This document shows positions 11,946 to 23,329 of a stretch of 64,000 nucleotides of DNA, in pieces; the stretch's first letter is position 1, and each line of letters begins with the position of its first letter. The notes beneath the pieces are model-generated. The model had not been told where the DNA came from. It did not search any database and worked only from the letters and a program-made list of their open reading frames with translations. Origin of the DNA: Dactylonectria macrodidyma (Eukaryota > Ascomycota > Sordariomycetes > Hypocreales > Nectriaceae). Location of the stretch: the NCBI GenBank assembly GCA_020744425.1, contig JAGMUV010000025.1, forward strand, positions 558,001 to 622,000, read 5' to 3'. Position numbers and translations under genes: made by a program.

Positions 11946-13052
11946 TTTCTTCTCTCCACTACGGAGAAACAAGGCGACGAGCCGGACCGAATTGCAGGCC
12001 CACTGCTTGCAGTCTTTGGGGCAGTATGAGGCTGGATTTCTTTGATTGGTTGCTTGGCACACTTCGCTCAACACGAGAGCCGTGCTGGGGTCTGAAACGT
12101 GTCAGGTTCCTTATCGTTGTGTTTAGCTACACTACTCTCCTCCACCGCCCCTACCTTCGAGTTTTTCTTTCGAGCCTCTTCTTTCCTCTGGCTTTAGTGC
12201 GTGAGATTACCGTTTTGAATAGAAGTATCATAGCAAATGGAGTCTCGGAACATCTTCATATCTTCATGACGACAGCGAGTGCAAACATGCAAGTCGTGCG
12301 TTCAAAAACTGCCCGAAAACCCACAAAGGTAAGTTCAGCCATGAATTTAAGCTTGTCATGCTTAAACTGGTGCCAACTTCGGCAGCGTCGGTAGGCTCTG
12401 TCTTGGCTCATTTCCGATGGTCGGTTTCATCCGAGAAAGGCGATCCTCATCCTTACCGGAGGCCATCCGATCGGGCCAAGAAAGCTTGTCCCCGGTTTCC
12501 GGTTGTTTGGCCCAGGAGATGTCACTCGGAAGAAGCCTTTCATCTGGGTTGTATTTCCACCAATCAGACACTAGCAAACACCGACTTTCATCTCATTAGA
12601 CAACTGAAACTGCCAAGTCAAGTAATTAGTGGCCTCACTATTCCGCTTCAAAGCTGTTCAGGCCCTGTGTCCTGGCGGTGGGTCAGTCCTGAAACTGCGG
12701 CGCCAAAAAGGGGTCAACCGCAACTGTTTCCAAATCGCGCCTAGCACACCAAACTACGCCTGACAGCCCCGTTTAAACTCGTATTTGCCAAATTAAGTTT
12801 TGAGGTTATTGGAGCATCTTGTTGAATGCGCAAGGAATAGTGACATGCTTCAGTTAAACGCCTTTTGTATATAAGACTACCCTCAGCCAGTCGAATATAT
12901 GCTTTTTCTGTCACTGCTCTTTACACTTGTCAACTCGTTCTCTAAGTTCATTCATTCATTAGCCCTGGTGGTTACAACTTTCGTCACTCTTTCAATATCT
13001 CAAAGCCACCTGCATACCACCTTTTCACCAACAACAAAGTCAATCATTCATC
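11946..13052. other. Long upstream region of pectate lyase
   Basis: No gene is supported in this 1.1-kb stretch; open frames at 11942-12744 show no family resemblance. The last 200 bp hold a TATA box and a CT-rich, CAAC-rich leader typical of strongly expressed fungal genes. It presumably contains the control region of the pectate lyase. Confidence 0.5.
12868..12875 (+). promoter_or_regulatory. TATA box of pectate lyase gene
   Basis: TATATAAG lies 178 bp ahead of the ATG at 13053. It is followed by a pyrimidine-rich leader and a CATC-rich stretch directly before the start codon. Confidence 0.55.
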
Positions 13053-13817
13053 ATGAAGTTCTCCGCTGTCTTCGCCGGCCTCATGGCCACTGTTGCCGTT
13101 GCTATGCCCCAGGGCGACGTTACTCCCAACACCATGGGAGCTCTCGAGAAGCGCGCCAGCTTCCCCATCCCCGCCTCCAAGGGCTCCGTCACCTACAAGA
13201 AGGTCCAGACCATCAAGGGCACCTTTGACGGTGGCATGAAGACCTACGGCCGTGGAGTCAAGTGTTCCGGCCAGAAGGAAGGCGGTGATGCCGATGCCGT
13301 CTTCATCCTTGAGAACGGTGCTACTCTCAAGAACGTCATCATTGGCGCTGACCAGATCGAGGGCGTTCACTGCAAGGGTGCTTGCACCATCGAGAACGTC
13401 TGGTGGAAGAAGGTCTGCGAGGATGCCCTGTCCATCAAGGGCAACGGCAACGCTCTCGTCAAGGGCGGAGGTGCCACTGGCGCCGATGACAAGATCATTC
13501 AGCACAACGGCCTCGGCACGGTTACCATTGACGGATTCACCGCTGTCGACTTCGGCAAGCTCTACCGCTCTTGCGGTAACTGCAAGACCATGGGCACTCG
13601 CAACGTCGTGGTTAAGAACGTCAAGGCTTACAACGGCAAGCTTCTCACCGGTATCAACTCGAACAAGGGCGATGTTTCCACCATCACCAACACCTGCGCC
13701 ACCTCTGTCAAGAAGATCTGCACTGAGTTCCAGGGAACCACCCCCGGAAACGAGCCCAAGGAGCTCCGGTCTGGACCTAGCTCATCTTGCAAGTACACTA
13801 CTGTCAAGTCATGCTAG
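13053..13817 (+). CDS. Secreted pectate lyase, family PL3
   Basis: Extracellular enzyme that cleaves polygalacturonate by beta-elimination, acting on plant cell walls and calcium-dependent in this family. Single exon, 254 aa. Residues 1-17 form a signal peptide ([17 protein letters not shown]), followed by a propeptide ending in the Kex2-type site KR at residues 33-34. The core has PL3 segments such as [52 protein letters not shown] and [11 protein letters not shown], with many cysteines. Codon use is strongly biased to C-ending codons, unlike most neighbours, which fits high expression. The start has a good context (ATCATGA). Length and domain cover the whole family. It suggests a plant-associated lifestyle. 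Confidence 0.95.
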   Translation: MKFSAVFAGLMATVAVAMPQGDVTPNTMGALEKRASFPIPASKGSVTYKKVQTIKGTFDGGMKTYGRGVKCSGQKEGGDADAVFILENGATLKNVIIGADQIEGVHCKGACTIENVWWKKVCEDALSIKGNGNALVKGGGATGADDKIIQHNGLGTVTIDGFTAVDFGKLYRSCGNCKTMGTRNVVVKNVKAYNGKLLTGINSNKGDVSTITNTCATSVKKICTEFQGTTPGNEPKELRSGPSSSCKYTTVKSC

Positions 13818-15146
13818 ATGCATAACCTGTCAGTTACGTAATCAATTGGATGGGTGACTGCACGATGATCTGGTTGATAGACAGATATCGCACCCGGGTG
13901 TTTATGCAGGATCTTAATTTACCTTCTACCATGTACACTGCTTTAGTCTAATAAAAACACCGCTGTATATCAATGCGCAACTTGCTCTAAGGTGAACATA
14001 TATGGATATCCTGTTCGTAATAGGGTTGATCGCATTTCGTAGTGAATGTGAGGTGGTAAACATTTAGAAAGGTAAGACAATAGACACAGTTTGCTATGTT
14101 TGGAAAAGCTCACTCCTTGACTTGTGAGATAGCTCGACAAAGTCACTGTGATGGACAAACCTCGTAAGAAGACAAAAGCAAAAAATAAAAAACATATCAT
14201 CCCAGCTAGCACAAGAGGGATGGCTTATGGATGGGACATGGATGGAAGGTGGGTGATGGATGGACGGGAAATGGACAAATGTGTGACGAAGCACTTCAGT
14301 GTCCACAAATTCACATGCACACCCGGGAGTTGAAACTATAGCTTCCCACTGTATGACTGAGCAATACGCTAGCCGAATGAATATTAATCCTCCCTCTTGA
14401 CACTCACACTTTTTACGTCGAGTCGAGAATTGTGTCTTTGGAAAATATCCACAAGAGTCAGAAAGTAATGGCGTCGAGATATCGGATCTCGAAGGGCTGA
14501 TATTGCTACAATGTCAGCCCGTCGACAAAGGGTAGGGCGTCAGTGCCATGTGGGCTCCTCGTAAGAGGCAATTGATTCCGCGCCTTCCTTCTTTACGGTA
14601 CATCAATTTGCTCTCATTGATCCCAATGGTACTGCAATGCAACGAGGGTCTGATGAGCCAGACAGAACTTCCCCGTCAGGGGCCGGCAGAAAAACACCAC
14701 ACACCATGAAGCGGGGACTTGTTCATATCCTAAGTAATTCAATATGGTTGATATTTAGATAGGGCATAATTAAGCTCACTCTATAGACTCTCTGGTATAC
14801 AATCCATTTCCTAATTTAATCATAATTGAGCCTTGTAAATTTACTCATTTCATAATAGTCGTGAGTTTGTGTGGTGTTTTTCTTCCTCCATAGGCTTTCA
14901 CGCCGAGAATGGTGGGGTCTTTCGATGACTAATCCCACCAAGTGCCATAAGTCTCGCTCAATGCTACCGAGATCGTGCTTATTTCTTCTGCTTACGTCCG
15001 TCATTTGACCCTCTTCCGTTTTCCATCCTCACATCTCTACTCATATTTCTTTTAGAAATAGATCTTTTGTTAGAACCCTCCCTCATATCCTTTCCATGAT
15101 GTTCCAGGCAACCCTATAGAATCTGTGAAATGGTACATGAAGAAAG
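13818..15146. other. Intergenic with a MITE-like element
   Basis: No gene is supported. A short repetitive stretch at about 14215-14280 holds several ATGGATGG-like units. The interval also holds the inverted-repeat element at 14672-14895, listed separately. The right end is the presumed promoter of the regulator at 15147. Confidence 0.5.
14672..14895. mobile_element. MITE-like element, copy D
   Basis: AT-rich segment of about 220 bp bounded by a perfect 16-bp inverted repeat: AGAAAAACACCACACA at 14688-14703 and its reverse complement at 14868-14883. The outer left part (CAGGGGCCGGCAGAAAAAC) closely matches the right end of the copy at 56.3-56.5 kb read in reverse, so the two are family members in opposite orientation. 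No coding capacity. The outer limits are approximate and a target-site duplication was not identified. Confidence 0.65.
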
Positions 15147-17664
15147 ATGCCTCAGCAAACCAAGCAGGGCACGAGGGTCGCGGGTCCTGTAGCCTGTGAG
15201 AACTGTGCAAAGGCCAAGTCGAAGTGTCTTCCAGGTCCGACAGATCATCTGTGTCAAAGGTGAGCAAACAAGGCCGGTGAAAGGCTGTTCCCCATCTGCA
15301 CGGCAGTGAGGTTGTGACTGGTATATCCAATTCGATTCAGCGTTAACCTCGTTCTGTAAGATGCCATCGCCTTAGAAAAGTCTGCATTTCACAAACACCC
15401 GCCCCGAGACGAGAGAAAAAGGGTAAAAGGAAGAGACTGTCACGCGCGGATAAGTTTGAGCGCCGACTAGAGGAACTCAGCGCTCGTCTTGATGGTCATA
15501 AGTGCAGCAACGACGCGGCTGCTCCGTCAACACCAAATGAAGTCGATGAGCTGGCAAAGGGGATCAATTGTGATGACGCGGTCGCAGGAGAGAAACTTCC
15601 GGGCAGTATCACTTATTCCGATCTAATACATACCACCGTTGGAGCTACCCATGGCAAAACACAGCCACCAGCGCCCTTCGCTCCGCTCGAAAACTCAGGG
15701 CACGAAGGGCCGTACCGATGGATTTTGCCTCGGATTTCAGCAGCCGAGACGTCAGAGTCAATTCAAGGACCCCAAGAAGACGCTTTGTCAGTACAGCGCT
15801 ATAGAAACGACATGCAGCCTCTCTTTCCATTCGTCGTTGTGCAACCGGACTTGGCTAGCCCGATTACTAGTCAAATGTGGCCATTTCTGTGGCGAGCAGT
15901 CAAATTAGTAGCATCAGATCGATATCAGCTCAGATCTACCAGACTCGCGGACTCTCTCTTGCGGGATATTGCTGAGGCCATAGTGCTGAGGCCGCGCCAA
16001 GACATTGACCTAATCCAGGGTTTGCTAGTGTTGATTGCGTGGTAAGTGTCACTCTTTTCAAGGTCGTTGATGGCGTGTGTAGGGCAGGAAGCAGTTCATT
16101 GTATGGTGAGACACAACTAATAGAGCTGATTTGCTGCATGACAGGTATCACTGGGCTTTGGACAGACACCAGATAAACAACCTCCTCTCGTTCGCCCGAT
16201 CACTATGCGACATGTTCGATTTTCTACATCAGACCCAGGACCAGCTTGACGACTTATCGCAAGATCCAGACGACAGTCGCATAGACTTGGCGCGTGCGTA
16301 CTGTGGGTGGTATTATCTATCAACAGTGTAAGCTGGTTCAAGCCATTCCGCTCAAGCTTGGCCTGTCGGCTTTGTGGTAGTTTTTATGGTCAAGCTGATG
16401 ACTTGTATGGCCAGATTCTTCACAATACACCAAACCCCCTCGGCCTTTTCTAGTTCGTCTTTGACAATTCGCAACGTGTGCGCTATGCTCGCGTCAAGCA
16501 ATCGCAAGCAGTTCATTGACGACCTGGTGGTATGCCTCACGCGGATTCAACAGTTTGCCCAGAGCATTTTGGTCACGAAAACGTCACGCCGTCTACACGG
16601 ACACGCCAATGTCCCTCTGATCGTGATAACTAGCGGCTTTCGACAACATGCCGATAAATTGAGGACATCTCTACCTGCACAGCTCATGACTGGCGGTATG
16701 TTAGCAAGTGCTGCGAATTTTGCAACCTGTGCGTACTTCTAGAAAAAAGCTGACTGGCTGGGTAGAGCACGAAAAATTTGTGCGTGCTCACCTCTTGATG
16801 GTGGAGATAATGATCCATGAAATAGCAATCTCGGATTGTATTGTCCAATCCGAGGTGTACCATCGACATGATATGGTCGACCTGGTAGCGAGCTTGCCAG
16901 ATGATACGACCGACCGTGCTGAGCTACTCAGTGCGTGCATAGAATCTGTTCAGGGCTTCTTGACCAATTATACTATCGGCTCGAATAACAGCCAACGAGC
17001 GAGTTTCCTAGAATTTGTGGCTACTCTGCATTGTTACAAGTTGTTGTCGCAGCTAATCTCGTTGCATGGTGTGTTTGGGTGGAGTCTCGATGTCGTAAGA
17101 GACAAGCATAACATTAGTACGCTTTTAGAGCGCGCCACAAACGTTCTCAAGGAAAAAGCGGGCGCCTATGAACAAACCTTCCCTACTGAGTCGGCGCAGA
17201 ACTCTGGTAACCCCAAAGGGCAGATAATGCCGCCATCAAGACAGGGTCGAACAAAGAACCAGTCATTGCAGAATGAACTCGGGCTTACGTATCAACGTCT
17301 CTGCTGTATGTTATCGACCTTGGATGGCGGCGAAACAGGCGATATTGAGAGCGTTGAGGTTATCCAGGAGGACCTTCAAGGGAACCAAGACACTGGAGAG
17401 ATGGGAAGAGAGAGCGAGAGCTCGGGTGTCGCGACTAACGTCATCGACCTTCGCTTTCAGACAGAAGGCTACTCGGACAGAATAACTGAGGAAACGACAA
17501 GGGCCAATGTCCCATCGGCTATAATTAGATCGGAAAGTGATCCTCCTTGGCCGATGAATCCTGCCGCATCCTCGACGCTACCAACTGAGACAGAGGAAAA
17601 TCCGTTGCCAACCTTTGGGGGCACATTTCCTCAAATTACTCTATGGCCGAGAATCTTGCCTTAA
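15147..17664 (+). CDS. Zn2Cys6 transcription factor
   Basis: Fungal nuclear regulator, about 718 aa, five exons: 15147-15259, 15361-16041, 16145-16327, 16415-16695 and 16766-17664. All introns have GT-AG borders and joining the exons keeps one frame. The cluster has cysteines 17, 20, 27, 36, 39 and 46 (CENCAKAKSKC then CQRCHRLRKVC), split by the first intron between Arg and the fifth Cys. A basic stretch EKKGKRKR follows. The remainder has helical segments but no catalytic motif. The C-terminal 150 residues are polar and acidic and could be an activation region. The target genes are unknown. It is convergent with the SDR gene downstream. Confidence 0.82.
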
Positions 17665-17885
17665 GATTGCTTGGAATGAAGACTCCTGCCACCGAGATCG
17701 AAGTAGACACGACATCAGGTCGTATCGTTTGTGATTTAATCTACCGCACTGGTAAACACCGGTTTATAACTTATATATGACACATGTATGAGTTGAGAGT
17801 TGAGAACGGAGTTAATCATGAGGCTATAGTGAATAAATGTGCTCCAAATTTCCACAGTCCAACAAAGCAAATCTACGGCCACTGT

Positions 17886-18830
17886 TCAAGCAGGAGGCCA
17901 GGTAGAGGCCCCATGTTTGAGTAGTTCCCCATTCGTCCAATCCCACAGCTTAGAAGCAAGCTCGTCATCCCGCGACAGACTGCTCTCCTTCCCAGTTTTT
18001 CCGATCGGCTCGTAGTAAGCCCCATTAGTGATGCCGTTGCTAAAGCTACACCACAGTTGGCCCTTTGCCCCCTCTTCCGGCGAAACGCCCGTCAGAGAAA
18101 TGGCGATCAAGAGAAGTTTGTGGCCGAGCCAGTTCATGTCCTTGGCTCCGTCATAGGCCGAAGATTTGACACCACCTGGGTGCACTGCTAAGGATTTGAT
18201 TTTTGGATATCGCCTCGCAAACTCGCGGGCGAAGAGATTCTTGGCAAGCATGGCTTGGGCGTAACGTGCTGCACCTCCCATCTCGCCCATGGGAGTCTGG
18301 AGAGCGTCAAAGACGATCCCTTCTCGAGGTGCAAAGGACTTGTGCATGGTCGACGAGACGGAGATGACCCTCACATCAGCGCCTGGAAGAGCAGCCGTCT
18401 CGAGTAGTTTAGGCATAAGCAATTGAGTCAAGAGAGCGTGGCCCAGATAGTTTGTGCCGAAATGCACCTCGTAGCCATCCTTGGTCTTGGCTGCGGGCAT
18501 GGCAGCGACGCCACCGTTGAGGTAGACGATGTCAACGCGAGAAACCTCGTTGTTGATTCGTTGTGCAGCTGCTTTGACCGAGTCGATGCTAGCAAGGTCT
18601 AGCTCGAGAATGACGATGTTAGCAGACCGAGCTGAGGTAGATGTCCCTCTGATACGTTCGAGAGCGGACTCAGCTCGAGTGCGTGAACGAGCTGCCAGGT
18701 AGAGTGTTCCCGGATTGTGCTGAGCGAGAGCTGCCACAGTGGCTTCTCCGAGACCTGAGTTGGCGCCGGTAATGATGCATACCCTGTCCGACAGGTTTGG
18801 TATGTCGGATTTTGGGTTGAAGGTGGGCAT
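17886..18830 (-). CDS. Short-chain dehydrogenase with altered active site
   Basis: SDR-fold oxidoreductase resembling the retinol dehydrogenase/WW-domain oxidoreductase type, 314 aa from the ATG at 18830. An upstream in-frame ATG at 18929 would add 33 poorly conserved residues. Cofactor motif TGANSGLG (residues 21-28), LELDLAS, YLNGG (in place of NNAG) and the active-site Ser in VISVSSTMHKS are present. The family YxxxK motif reads YAQAM, so the catalytic lysine is replaced by Met (codon at 18249-18251). A lysine three residues later (LAKN) is not in the usual position. It may be inactive, or it may use another residue. The fold is certain and the activity doubtful. Confidence 0.85.
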   Translation of the reverse strand: MPTFNPKSDIPNLSDRVCIITGANSGLGEATVAALAQHNPGTLYLAARSRTRAESALERIRGTSTSARSANIVILELDLASIDSVKAAAQRINNEVSRVDIVYLNGGVAAMPAAKTKDGYEVHFGTNYLGHALLTQLLMPKLLETAALPGADVRVISVSSTMHKSFAPREGIVFDALQTPMGEMGGAARYAQAMLAKNLFAREFARRYPKIKSLAVHPGGVKSSAYDGAKDMNWLGHKLLLIAISLTGVSPEEGAKGQLWCSFSNGITNGAYYEPIGKTGKESSLSRDDELASKLWDWTNGELLKHGASTWPPA

Positions 18831-19880
18831 GGTATGTGATATGTGGTGTTGATGATGCTTGAAGGCGAGGTTGAAGTAGGAGTTGATGGTAAGAATGTTG
18901 GAACTAGAACGAGAACAGTGTTCACACATTGAGAGACACCAAGAAATGCGGGAAAAGCATCATCTTATAACATGTCTTTTCGTGACTTATCACCGCCTCA
19001 AATTGACCCGGATCCGAGTATGAACATGCCGCTTACACTGACCCCGGTCTACATGTCATCCAGTAGAAGGCCAGGGATGATGGAGTGATGGACCCACAAA
19101 TGAGATGTTGGGCCGTCGGACTGAACGAGGGCATGGTTTTGTTTCTGGTTCCGACGCTAGAGCCAATCACAGCGCGAGTTGCCTGTCTCCGACTGCTTTC
19201 CCTAAATGAAGAATTATTCTCGATCTGGATAAGGGAAACTTCTTGACCTAAATAAGGGATATTTCTCGACCTAATTGAGGGATTACTCGTTGCAAGACTT
19301 AGGATCATTCACAGTCCTTTCTAAGAGAAAGGGTAGATTCCGGTATGCACCATGTTTCATACTTGGATGTTTGTGGAAAGCGACAGTGCCGCTTTATCAT
19401 ATTAGTTCTGCATTCTGGATGTGAGAACCGTTGGGGCTTTCAGTCTTGCCTTGGTTGCTTTGGTTGTCTTTGTGGAGTTGGGTCGGAGCTTGGAGTCTTC
19501 CATGAGATAAACTTCCATTGTTTCAAGAAAACAGCAGTTGGCGCCACGTCAAGGAAATCCTGGAGGTGTGCTCAATGTTACGCTGCACTTGCTGTATTGC
19601 ATGATTTCTATTTTCACGATTGTCCTACATGGTAGTGGTGCTCGTGACCCGAGAAGAACCATGGACATGAGTCAGATGAAGGCGGCCCAATTTGGGTCTC
19701 CAACATCAATGTCACTTTAATTACTAGCAGTTTAGGATATTTTCATATATGTTTATATCCATGAGCGATTTGGATTGTCTTCTTTTGATGTGGACACGGA
19801 GTTGCTCGGTGTTTCGTTTTGACATGCGTCTTTCATTTTCTTTCATGATTGACTAAATTTCTCTACCAATCTGGAATGTT
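18831..19880. other. Intergenic
   Basis: No gene is supported. Positions about 19200-19290 hold three loosely similar stretches around TAAATGAAG/AATAAGGGA/AATTGAGGGA, a small degenerate direct repeat. Confidence 0.4.
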
Positions 19881-20876
19881 CTAAAAAAGAGAGTACTCTC
19901 CATCCACGGCCCAACATGTTCCCGCAAACAACTCCGAACGATTCTGATATGGTGTATCTCCAGCAATCTCACCGGCGTTGCTATGGGGAAGCCAAATTGG
20001 GTCATCCGCGTCCAATCCGTACCCATAGTTCTTCCAAGGGGTAAGCACCACCATAGAACTACCGTCAGATGAATTACAACACGATACTCTCGTTGCAGTA
20101 CAGCAACGATCACAATATGCACGTTGGCTGTCGATTCTATGTCGGGTTTCTTCGCCGCTCGAATGCATATGCTTGCATCGGGCTCCGTGGTTCCAAAGGC
20201 AGTTATGCTTAAATCGTGTCGCGAGGTCCGTGTCTGGTCCAAACCCTTGAAAGATGTGCTTAATGTCAGTCCATTTATAGTGCTAGCAGAGTTCCATCAA
20301 GGGGCGGTTATGTACCGTAACCTCCTTAATTAATGGCACCATGACACCCGAATCACCTTGCGGGACACATGGTTGAAGTAAGAGCTCTTATTTCACTAGC
20401 AGCTGGTTGTGAACAGCCCTGGCGCGTATCTGCACCTTCACTTCAGCACTTAATCCTGTCAAGTAGATCTCGTCGAGGCGCATCAAGTTTGGATGATAGA
20501 TTTCATTGTTGTGTCGGTGACTCCTCAGAATTGCGACGACTATGTCGAATCGTAATGGCAGCAAGTCCCCGAAGGCTTCCATTCTCTCAGTTCTGCTATT
20601 CAAGCAGGCGCACTCTCTTTCGGAATGGGACGGTTCCTCTCCTGGGCCAAGTCGGGGAAGGTGGAAGTACTGGCACACGGGACATAGAATCTCATAGATC
20701 AGATATCCATCTCGCTCAAGGCGCTGTAGAAGCAGAAATCTGTCCGAAGCCTGCAGCTTCAAGACGTCTCGACCGAGAGTGGAGTGGAATTGACGACACG
20801 AGAGAGATAGAGTTGCACGGTCGACGTCGCTGAGATGCTGGCTGATCTTCGACCAGTATTTTAATATTTTGAACAT
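19881..20876 (-). CDS. F-box-like protein gene, possibly decayed
   Basis: The N-terminal part (from 20876) reads HLSDVDRATLSLSCRQFHS, a typical fungal F-box. F-box proteins recruit substrates to SCF ubiquitin ligases through Skp1. The C-terminal part (about 20278-19881) reads CDRCC, MVVLTPWKNYGYG and DDPIWLPHSNAGEI, a W-GxG-DP-W arrangement common in fungal F-box families. Between them the first frame meets TAA at 20388-20390, and the second part lies in another frame from about 20280. Either an intron of 114 bp (20396-20283, GTGAAA...GCTAG) joins NQLL to HYKWTDI, or the gene carries one nonsense and one frameshift change. The skipped stretch itself reads protein-like, which favours decay. 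Substrate unknown. Confidence 0.55.
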
Positions 20877-23329
20877 TTGTTGATGGGGCCGTTCTTCTTC
20901 CCGGTACCCGCCTCTCCTTGAGGCTACGGAGATTCTTCATGGCCGATGCAGCCCAAGAAATCGGCATGATAAGACCAAGGGAAGCGATGAACTGAGGCGA
21001 TGGCTTTGTCGGGGAATTGGCCGAGAAGACAACTCTTGGCAGGATGAAGGGAACAGATCTTCAGGGCTCCGTTGGTTTTATGTTAAATGGAACGCGATTA
21101 AATTACGTGTCCACCCCCGCCAAGGCCGGCGCGATGCTAGCACAAGGCCCAAAAAGAAGTACCACGGTTTTTGTTCCCACAATTTAGCATTTATCTAAAC
21201 ACAAGACTTCCCTTTCACCTTTGCTAAAGTTGAATGAAGAAACCTTCTGTCTACCTAGAGAGTTTTTCGTCTAAATATCACATTTTTGTATTTTTTCGGA
21301 GGCTTCTCATAACCAGCCATTTGGATGGAACCTGCAAGGCCCTCTCTCACAGCTGAAGGTGCTGGCGAGGCAACCGCTTCCTTTCAGAGGGAAGGCAAGA
21401 GTAATCGTTGAAGCCAAGGTACAACACGATGCAGTGAGCACCATTACACCCTAATTGTCGACGACTGCATCGGGTTAACTCAAAACACATGGAAAGAGGA
21501 CAGCTCTCTTTTTACAGAGGTAGGTCGTGAATAGTTTGGCTTGACCTGGCAGACTCCATTCTCTTGGCTATATGACCAAGGCACACGTTTCCCCTGATTG
21601 GATGGTAATTGATCTCCGAGGTTGAATCATGAGAGGTGGAATTACTTGCTGGGACTCAAGATGAGCTAAGATGAGAATGCCTTTCGAGGACTCCTCCTGC
21701 AAGATTGGCAAAACCGGGTTCTCTCAGCACGAGTCCGTTATCTCAAATATTTCTTTTCGATCCGCGATGCGGTGCTCTCAATCAAAGTTGCATGCGCCAG
21801 AGTCTAAGCGAAGCGTCAGTTAAGAGTGGGAATTGGGGATGCCATCCACACTCGTGCTAATGATTAGACTTCCCTTGTATAAACGGAGCGAGAGAGATGA
21901 AGTGCTATCAAACATCTAAAAACAATAGCAAATTCATGTTACAAAGAAACCTCTGGATCAAGGAAACCCAGCGGTATGGTCGAAGCGGATTGTGGCGGCC
22001 AACTGAAAGATCATTGACTGTTCCCAATGAGACAGCGCACCTGAAGTCACATTGTGCCGCTCTCCTTTGGGAGCGGCCTCGTGCTAAAAAGTTGGTGAAA
22101 TTGAGGCAAAAGATAGACTGTTCGTAATCACAGTTCAATTCTTCTTTCACTACCACACTAGTCATTCACTTTCGGCGACATGATTTACATATCCACTCAA
22201 CGACCATGATCCTTCCACTCTGTTCGGCATCTCAGCCATTGGTGTAAGACTGAGTTCGACAAAACCTTGAACCAATCAGTGAGTTGTAAACAGCGAGTGG
22301 AGATTGGACGGGGCGCTTGTGGGAACCGAGTCCGGCCCGGGTTTCAGCAGCATCGCAATCCCTGCTCGATAAATGAAGGGCAATCCGCGATCTGCCTTGT
22401 GTTCATCAAGACGAGACGACCGGCTAGAATTTACAGATCCCATCTCTTGCCCATACACACCAGAGGGGGCTTGTTCCAACCAAAGGTGCATCGATTTCCG
22501 GGTTGTTCGGAACTCAGCTGAGGCTGAAAGAAGCAGCTCGTTAAGCATGACCTGACGCAACCCGATCAACACTGCCAGCGACCGTTCGTTGAAGTTGATA
22601 AGTCGATCATCCTCGCGAAGGCTACCCTTTTGGTCCTCAGCCCGTATCGGACGAATTTCTTACTCAAGCCTTCTTCGTAGGATACGCACGAACGGCAGAT
22701 GGTGGTTTTCCGTGTTGTTCCGGGGTGGCACAGATTGCGCGTTTTCATCACGCATCGTTTGGAACAAGGGGCGCTTAAATTTGTGGGGTGAAGGATGAAG
22801 GATTGAGCCTTGTAATTATCACGATCAGTCACGGCTGACCGAGGTTACCAAGGAGATTCGAAGGCATGGGCGTTTTATGAGTGAACCAAATCGTTATTCC
22901 CTATAAACTCTACCTTTTCCGCCGTGGAATCGCTCGTTTTATCACCATTCATCACGACGTTGTCCATGATGCCTCTGGTGCTGCCGTGCTCTGTTTGTTG
23001 GTCGAGCATTTCTTCTAATTATAGAGCCACTGCAATGCGATCCTTCGGCTGAACACATCGAATGACAGCCAACGACTTCGCCCCATTAACCCAGCACTGT
23101 AGCACCGTGTAGGGATCAGCGTCTCCTGATCCTTGACTCAGCCCAACGCAACCGCCCAGGTGTCTACCCACTATTTTTTGGAGTTTCCTAAACGCGTGTT
23201 CATTTTTGGGCCATTTCAATTCCTCAACCCCGTGGTTCTGCCCTCCAGGACTGACGTTGGTCTCCATCCTTCTACTGTTTTGCTCTGCACCGTTTCGAGA
23301 TCCTCTTCGAGGGGATCGAGCATAGCCAC
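20877..23329. other. 2.4-kb region without supported gene
   Basis: Several open frames of 60-98 codons occur on both strands but none has domain-like composition or plausible splice partners. Base composition is ordinary. The last 300 bp lead into the lectin-like gene. Confidence 0.45.

Noticed and set aside
13044..13505. Long open frame opposite the pectate lyase (153 codons, minus strand) and a 201-codon frame at 13252-13857
   Set aside because: Shadows produced by the strong codon bias of the pectate lyase gene.
22276..22832. Overlapping frames of 88-98 codons on the minus strand
   Set aside because: No domain-like composition and no credible intron joining them.
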